NCBI GenBank assembly: GCA_028280505.1
Contig: JANQLO010000070.1
Location: 1-47,899, forward strand
DNA length: 47,899 nt
Source of the DNA: Chromatiales bacterium
Lineage (GTDB): Bacteria; Pseudomonadota; Gammaproteobacteria; Chromatiales; Chromatiaceae
Direction of reading: 5' to 3'
Part shown: positions 43,368 through 47,899 of the stretch, in pieces
How positions within the stretch are numbered: the stretch's first letter is position 1
How the letters are laid out: each line of letters opens with the position of its first letter
Position numbers and translations under genes: made by a program
Notes under the pieces: model-generated
What the model saw: the letters and a program-made list of their open reading frames with translations, nothing else
Databases searched by the model: none
What the model was told of the DNA's origin: nothing

Positions 43368-44720
43368 ATGTCTGCGAAGCATACACAGACCGATATGATG
43401 CCGGCCGGCGGCGATGTGCTGACCCTGGATGCGGGTGCGGCCATTCGTGCGCGTTCGTTACGCGGCGAGGGTTTGTTGGTCTGGGTGATGTTGCTGTGCG
43501 TCGCCGCATTCCTGGTCTGGGCCTATTTTGCCGTGCTCGACGAGGTCGTACGTGGCACCGGCAAGGTGATTCCTTCGTCACAGGTTCAGGTGGTGCAAAA
43601 TCTCGAAGGCGGGATTGTCGAGACACTCCATGTTGCCGAGGGCGATTTGGTCGAAGCGGGTCAGTTGCTGGTCACCATCGACGACACCCGTTTCGATGCT
43701 TCGTTGCAGGAGAGTCGGTTGCGTGCGCTGAGTCTCGAGGCGAAGCTGATTCGTCTGCGTGCCGAGGCCGAAGGTCTGGCGGCCATGCCCGCACTGCCGG
43801 CCGAAATCACTGAGGAGCTGCCCAACGCACTGGACCAGGAGCGTAACCTGTTCAACGAACGGCGCAGCGAACAAGAGGCCAATCAGCGTATCCTGCGTGA
43901 ACAGATCGTCCAGAAAAAGCAGGCGATTGCCGAATTGGAGACACGGCGCGATCGGCTTAAGCGCAGCCTGGCATTGAGCGAAAGGGAACTGGAGGTAACC
44001 CGGCCGCTGCGCGATCAGGGTGCGGTATCCGAGGTCGAAGTGCTGCGTCTGCGGCGCCAGGTCAACGATTTGCGTGGCGAATTGGACGAAGCCGTCCTGG
44101 CGATCCCGCGTGCCGCGGCGGAGTTGGCCGAGGTCGAGCAGCGCATGGTCGAACTCGAAGCCCGCTTCCGCAGCGATGCGCGAGAGCAACTCAACGAGGT
44201 CGCCACCGAGCTGAGCGCTCTCGATGCCGGCAATATCGCCCTCGAAGACCGGGTTCAGCGTACTCAGGTGCGGTCGCCGATCCGCGGTGTGGTCAAGTCA
44301 TTGCAGGTAAGAACCGTTGGCGGGGTGGTGCAGCCGGGCATGGACCTCGTCGAAATCGTTCCGGTCGGTGACAGCCTGGTGATCGAGGCCCGGGTGAGTC
44401 CGCAGGATATTGCTTTTCTGCGTGCCGGGTTACCGGCCAAGGTCAAACTCACCGCCTACGATTTCGCGATTTACGGCGGTCTGGAGGCTCAGGTTGAGCA
44501 GATCAGTGCCGATACCTTCGTAGAAGAACACAACGGCGAGCCTTACTATCTGGTTCGGGTGCGTACCAACGAACCGGATTTGGTCAAGGACGGCACGGCG
44601 TACCCGATTATTCCCGGTATGACTGCGGGAGTGGATATTCTTGTTGGCGAAAAGACGGTGTTGTCTTACCTGCTCAAACCGGTGCTTAGAGCGAGGGAAA
44701 ATGCGTTGAGGGAGCCCTGA
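43368..44720 (+). CDS. Type I secretion adaptor, HlyD family (LapC-like)
   Basis: 450-aa membrane-fusion protein. The N-terminal cytoplasmic tail and one helix (about 45-65) precede the lipoyl half-motif VVQNLEGGIVETLHVAEGD, a long coiled coil (about 115-290) and the second lipoyl and beta-barrel part (VRSPIRGVVKSLQVRTVGG, then VQPGMDLVEIVP). It bridges the ABC exporter and an outer-membrane TolC-type channel. No TolC-like gene is seen in this window. It begins 5 nt after the ABC gene and the LuxR gene begins 3 nt after it. Confidence 0.94.
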   Translation: MSAKHTQTDMMPAGGDVLTLDAGAAIRARSLRGEGLLVWVMLLCVAAFLVWAYFAVLDEVVRGTGKVIPSSQVQVVQNLEGGIVETLHVAEGDLVEAGQLLVTIDDTRFDASLQESRLRALSLEAKLIRLRAEAEGLAAMPALPAEITEELPNALDQERNLFNERRSEQEANQRILREQIVQKKQAIAELETRRDRLKRSLALSERELEVTRPLRDQGAVSEVEVLRLRRQVNDLRGELDEAVLAIPRAAAELAEVEQRMVELEARFRSDAREQLNEVATELSALDAGNIALEDRVQRTQVRSPIRGVVKSLQVRTVGGVVQPGMDLVEIVPVGDSLVIEARVSPQDIAFLRAGLPAKVKLTAYDFAIYGGLEAQVEQISADTFVEEHNGEPYYLVRVRTNEPDLVKDGTAYPIIPGMTAGVDILVGEKTVLSYLLKPVLRARENALREP

Positions 44721-44723
44721 ATC

Positions 44724-45380
44724 GTGACCGTCATCATTGCAGTAAGCCGGGATCTGGGCGTTTTGCGTCGCTGGAGCGGTGTGCTGGCCGACGCCGGTCA
44801 CGAGTTGCACGAATTGAGCGCTGACGATTGGTCGGATCGGGTGCCTGCCGGCACGACAGTCTGTTTGTACGATTTAGGTTCGTATGGGGATGCCGATCAA
44901 CTTCCTTTGATCGCTGCATTGTCGTGTCATGCTTCGGTTCGTTTCATCGCCATGGCAGCCCGCCCAAATGCTGATGAGGGACTTTCGCTTTTGCGACAAG
45001 GCGTTCGCGGTTATTGCAATCGTCTGGCTTCTGCCGAGGCTGTGGTCGCTCTTGTCTCGACCGTTGAACAAGGAGAGATTTGGGCCGGGCGCCAGGTTAC
45101 CGATTTCCTTTTGTCCAGCTCCTTGGCTGCCGTACAGTCGGTCGCGCATGCATCGGACAGCCTGCTCGATCAGCTTACCGTACGTGAAAAAGACATCGCA
45201 CAGCAGGTTGCCGCAGGTCGTAGTAATAAGGTCATCGCGGCCGATTCCGGTATTTCGGAACGCACCGTCAAGGCTCATCTGAATGCGATCTTCCGCAAAA
45301 CCGGTATCCGTAATCGCGTCCAGCTCGCGCTTGAGGTGTCGCAGGGCAGCCATGATGGTCGGCGTATGTCCAGCGGCTGA
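44724..45380 (+). CDS. LuxR/FixJ-type regulator with a receiver-like domain
   Basis: 218-aa transcription factor, GTG start. Residues 1-130 look like a degenerate receiver: IIAVSRDLGVLRRW at the start and CLYDLGSYGDAD holding an Asp near position 51, but without the double acidic pair of true receivers, so phosphorylation is doubtful. The C-terminal HTH (about 150-212) is standard: LTVREKDIAQQVAAGRSNK, ISERTVKAHLNAIFRKTGI. Only 3 nt separate it from the HlyD gene, so it is co-transcribed with the exporter and is a natural candidate for control of the adhesin gene. Confidence 0.88.
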   Translation: MTVIIAVSRDLGVLRRWSGVLADAGHELHELSADDWSDRVPAGTTVCLYDLGSYGDADQLPLIAALSCHASVRFIAMAARPNADEGLSLLRQGVRGYCNRLASAEAVVALVSTVEQGEIWAGRQVTDFLLSSSLAAVQSVAHASDSLLDQLTVREKDIAQQVAAGRSNKVIAADSGISERTVKAHLNAIFRKTGIRNRVQLALEVSQGSHDGRRMSSG

Positions 45381-45488
45381 ACCAGGGTACCGGAGCCCAT
45401 CTGTCGAATATAGTTAACCTTGCCGGACAAACCGCCGGATTCTCAGCATTTGCCCATCGTAAATCCCGGTGCTTGACCGGTAGGAAAC

Positions 45489-46076
45489 TCAGGATTTGTG
45501 ATCCGATAGCAGACCTTCGGCCCAATCGGGTAGCGGGTTGAGGTAGCGTTTTACTGAGCCGGCCGTGACAGAAAAAACCGGCATGAAGGGGGTGTCAGCA
45601 TATGAATTATCGTAGACATGTATGCGGTCGCATAGTGGGATAGAGGTCTTTATGTGCTTGAGTGTTCTAGGGATACGGCTACTCACCTTTTCGCCGGGCA
45701 CCGAATGCCCGCCCTCGGAAACCCGCTCGGCCACCCGCGCCTGGTTCAGCTCGACGCTCTTTAGATGAATGGCCACCATGATCACCTCATAGCCCAGCGC
45801 CTTGGCCTGGGCGACAAAATCGATCTTGGAAGGATGGGAGTAGACTGTCTCGAAGCAAAAACTCGCCCCATTACGCAGAAGCTCGCTGCGCAGCTGCTCG
45901 GCGAGCTTGGCGGCACGGTAACTATGCGCCTCCGGCGCGTCCGGATACGCCATACTAGCTAGGATGTCGGCGTTGACGAAGGGCAGGCCCAAGGGTGCCA
46001 GATAGTGCTTGTAGAATGTGCTCTTGCCTGCGCCGTTCCCCCCGACCAGAATCCAGAGCTGCTTCTTGGCGCTCAC
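45489..46076 (-). CDS. Zeta toxin-like P-loop kinase
   Basis: 195-aa protein of the zeta/PezT family, whose members phosphorylate UDP-N-acetylglucosamine or related substrates and so block cell wall synthesis. Walker A is VGGNGAGKSTF (residues 11-21); FVNADILAS provides the Asp of the active site and FCFETVYSHPSKIDF the substrate segment. The GTG start overlaps the antitoxin gene stop by 4 nt (GTGA), so antitoxin is made first. It is a short form of the family. The pair lies, on the other strand, between the type I secretion genes and their adhesin. Confidence 0.85.
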   Translation of the reverse strand: MSAKKQLWILVGGNGAGKSTFYKHYLAPLGLPFVNADILASMAYPDAPEAHSYRAAKLAEQLRSELLRNGASFCFETVYSHPSKIDFVAQAKALGYEVIMVAIHLKSVELNQARVAERVSEGGHSVPGEKVSSRIPRTLKHIKTSIPLCDRIHVYDNSYADTPFMPVFSVTAGSVKRYLNPLPDWAEGLLSDHKS

Positions 46077-46486
46077 TCGTCGCTCACAATAGGGATGAAT
46101 ACCCCGTCGCGGAACGACCCCACGATGCGGACGCCGTTTTCGCCGATTTGCTCCAGATAGCCCGGGTGCGCGTCCGACGCCTGGTAGCGAGTTGTTGCGG
46201 TGGTTGCTTTCCGGGCCAACTCGCCGGAACGACGGTCCGCCTCTACGGCTGCGAATACCGCATCCGGGTCGATGGGTTGGGCAACCGTCGGTTCCACCTT
46301 CAGGCGAGCCAGTCCCGCACCCACCTTGAGCAATGTATCAGGATCAACGAAGTCGGCGATCTGACGACCGAGCGAGGCCCAATACTCGACCTGCTCGGCA
46401 GCGCTGCGATGCAGCCGCTCCCCTGCGACCGTGGCGGCTTCCATCAACTCGTTTTGCAGACGGACCGGTGAGGCGGCTTTCGGCAT
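46073..46486 (-). CDS. ParD-like antitoxin
   Basis: 137-aa protein whose first 45 residues (SPVRLQNELMEAATVAGERL followed by HRSAAEQVEYWASLGRQI) match the ParD_like ribbon-helix-helix antitoxin family. The C-terminal 90 residues (LKVGAGLARLKVEPTVAQ onward, ending FIPIVSDE) would bind the toxin. It is the first gene of the pair and its promoter is covered by a perfect inverted repeat, so it probably represses itself. Confidence 0.85.
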   Translation of the reverse strand: MPKAASPVRLQNELMEAATVAGERLHRSAAEQVEYWASLGRQIADFVDPDTLLKVGAGLARLKVEPTVAQPIDPDAVFAAVEADRRSGELARKATTATTRYQASDAHPGYLEQIGENGVRIVGSFRDGVFIPIVSDE

Positions 46487-46519
46487 GGGGACCCCCTGAT
46501 AGCGTGTTTCGATGGATCA

Positions 46520-46547
46520 ATTGTAGCATTTTGCTACAGACAGTCCA
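46520..46547 (-). promoter_or_regulatory. Promoter and operator of the toxin-antitoxin pair
   Basis: On the minus strand, TGGACT (46547-46542) and TACAAT (46525-46520) with 16 bp between. The perfect inverted repeat TGTAGCA-TTT-TGCTACA (46522-46538) covers the -10 and most of the spacer, as expected for antitoxin autorepression. Confidence 0.75.
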
Positions 46548-46585
46548 TTTTCTCGTGCTCAACTTGTTTGTGAGGCAGGGCACTA

Positions 46586-46600
46586 GTACCAAGGTACAAT
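46586..46600 (+). promoter_or_regulatory. Palindrome overlapping a likely adhesin promoter
   Basis: The perfect palindrome GTACC-AA-GGTAC (46586-46597) overlaps TACAAT (46595-46600), a good -10 match for the plus strand, 65 nt before the adhesin start codon. No convincing -35 lies at the right distance, consistent with an activator-dependent promoter. Confidence 0.45.
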
Positions 46601-46664
46601 TTTCCTCTTCGTCTTTCCGGGCCACTCTTCCCTCTAGAGTGAATCAATCCGCCTGGAGACCCTC

Positions 46665-47899
46665 ATGGCCCAAGAAAACGCGCCTCAATCCCCCGTAGCG
46701 ATCGGTGAAGTTCAATCCGTGACCGGCCGCGTGGTCGCGATAGGTATCGATGGCAGCGAGCGCACCTTGGTGCCCGGTGATCTGGTGTACGCCGGTGATC
46801 TGATAAAAACCATCGGTACCAGCACCATTGTCGTTGCGATGAACGACGGTAGCCGGTTCGATCTGGGGCGTAATGCCGAGGCTTTGCTCGACGAGGCGGT
46901 TTACACTGACGACATTCCGGCGCTGGCGGCTGCCGCAGTGGCCGACATCGCAGAAATCCAGGCAGCGATCGCCGCTGGTGCGGACCCGACCGAAATTACC
47001 GACGCGCCGGCAGCCGGTGGTGAGCAATCGGAGGGTACCGGTGAATCTCTGCAAACCGCGGTTGGTGTCGAGCGTACCGCGCGGGTTGGATCGGTCGAGG
47101 CGGGTTTTGAAACCAGCTCGCAGGGGCAAACCACCGATCCGCTGTTAGTCGATACGCCGGATGGCGATGCGGATGATAATGCTCTCCTGGGTATTGGCGC
47201 CGGGCCGGCGGCTCCGATTGTCGGTATCACCTTGTTCGATATCGCTGGCGACAATGTGGTTAATGCCGCCGAAGCTGCCGCTGTCGTGGTGATCAACGGC
47301 AGCGTCAGCGGTGATGTGGTCGATGGCGATATCGTCACTCTTACGGTCAATGGACGCGACTACAGCGGACCGGTATCGGGCAGCGAGTTCTCGATCGGGG
47401 TCGATGGTGCCGATTTGGCAGCGGATAGCGAAGTAATTGCCAGTATTACGGTCACTAACGGTGCCGGTCTCAGTGCGAGTGCAAGCGACAGTGCTGGCTA
47501 CCTGGTCGATACAACGGCGCCGACGATTACCGTCGATGCACCGGACAACACCAATAACATTACTCCGACCATCACCGGCACGACGGATGTCCCGGCCGGT
47601 AGCACGGTCACCCTTGTGGTTACCGATAGCGTTGGTGCTGAACAGACACTGACCACAACGGTACAAACGGGAGGTGTTTACAGTGTCCCCGTAGCCACGC
47701 CTTTGGCTGAGGGCGGTTATACCGTAGAGGCGCGGGTCAGTGACGCCGCCGGCAATGAAGCCACCGCTACCGACCCAGGTAGTATCGATATCAGTGCAAG
47801 CGCCGCCATCACGGTCGACAACATCACCGCGGATGACATCGTGAATGCGAGCGAAGCGGGCGGGCCGGTGACGGTGAGCGGCACGGTCGGCGGTGATGC
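46665..47899 (+). CDS. Giant LapA-type surface adhesin, N-terminal part (cut by window edge)
   Basis: First 411 codons of a long protein open at the right edge. ATG with GGAG 6 nt upstream. Residues 1-120 are the retention module of LapA-like adhesins: SVTGRVVAIGIDGSERTLVP, then AEIQAAIAAGADPTEI and the protease site PAAG at 115-118, where the LapG-type protease would cut between the alanines. Repetitive extracellular modules with NAAEAAAVVVINGSVSGD and LVDTTAPTITVDAPDNTNN follow, Ig-like repeats rich in Thr, Val, Asp and Gly. The module seen near residue 187 recurs at about 388 (NASEAGGPVTVSG). It is presumably exported by the type I system upstream and held in the outer-membrane channel when c-di-GMP is high. 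No LapD or LapG gene is in the window. Confidence 0.9.
   Translation, partial: MAQENAPQSPVAIGEVQSVTGRVVAIGIDGSERTLVPGDLVYAGDLIKTIGTSTIVVAMNDGSRFDLGRNAEALLDEAVYTDDIPALAAAAVADIAEIQAAIAAGADPTEITDAPAAGGEQSEGTGESLQTAVGVERTARVGSVEAGFETSSQGQTTDPLLVDTPDGDADDNALLGIGAGPAAPIVGITLFDIAGDNVVNAAEAAAVVVINGSVSGDVVDGDIVTLTVNGRDYSGPVSGSEFSIGVDGADLAADSEVIASITVTNGAGLSASASDSAGYLVDTTAPTITVDAPDNTNNITPTITGTTDVPAGSTVTLVVTDSVGAEQTLTTTVQTGGVYSVPVATPLAEGGYTVEARVSDAAGNEATATDPGSIDISASAAITVDNITADDIVNASEAGGPVTVSGTVGGD

Noticed and set aside
1-47899. tRNA, rRNA, CRISPR array, integrase or insertion sequence
   Set aside because: I saw no cloverleaf-like segment, regularly spaced repeats, transposase motif or target duplication on either strand.

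Overview
The window reads as chromosomal DNA of a moderately GC-rich gammaproteobacterium. The evidence is the gene content and order: secB-gpsA and gpmI-envC-ctpA-yibQ blocks, ubiE-ubiJ-ubiB, YajL, DUF2058 and DUF2164 proteins, and a LapA-type adhesin secretion locus. The single-chain NifJ beside a dihydroorotate-dehydrogenase-like gene, the TRAP transporter and the SLC13/RCK permease would fit a sulfur-oxidising or Chromatiales-like lineage, but that placement is inference. No rRNA, tRNA, CRISPR array, integrase or insertion sequence was seen.

Layout. 1-3.9 kb (minus strand): a copper/heavy-metal efflux operon read from a classical MerR promoter, in the order MerR regulator, HMA metallochaperone, Cys/His-rich secreted protein, CusB-like adaptor, CusA-like pump (cut by the left edge). 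4-5.2 kb: an AhpD-like protein and a nitroreductase behind a duplicated ACCGGTCAACT operator. 5.2-7.2 kb (minus): yibN, secB, gpsA. 7.3-7.7 kb: an ArsR regulator with a cluster of inverted repeats. 7.9-14.7 kb (plus): gpmI, envC, ctpA, yibQ, yajL and an unrecognised membrane-anchored protein. 14.9-18.6 kb: a complete TRAP transporter whose small permease is fused to a TM2 domain and a coiled coil. 18.7-21.4 kb: an SLC13-type permease, then DUF2164 and DUF2058 genes. 21.6-25.9 kb (minus): a five-domain hybrid histidine kinase overlapping an HD-GYP response regulator. 26.4-30 kb (minus): DUF971, ubiE, ubiJ, ubiB (ubiquinone synthesis). 30-35.9 kb (plus): a less conserved stretch with an unknown permease, a decayed membrane-protein gene, a membrane-anchored TIR protein, a gluzincin peptidase, a beta-lactamase-fold gene broken by one TGA, and a small membrane protein. 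35.9-41.1 kb (minus): a TrpB-like small protein, NifJ and a DHOD-like flavoprotein. 41.2 kb to the right edge: LapB/LapC-type type I secretion genes, a LuxR regulator, an inserted ParD-like/zeta toxin-antitoxin pair, and the first 411 codons of a giant adhesin with a LapA-type retention module.

Themes. Two loci bear on surface attachment: the kinase/HD-GYP pair (c-di-GMP breakdown) and the LapA-like adhesin, whose family is kept on the surface by c-di-GMP. A link between them here is inference. The most unusual items are the TM2-coiled-coil-DctQ fusion, the membrane-anchored TIR protein lying between two genes carrying in-frame TGA codons, the toxin-antitoxin pair between a type I exporter and its likely substrate, and a MerR promoter placed so that its start point falls at the regulator's own start codon.
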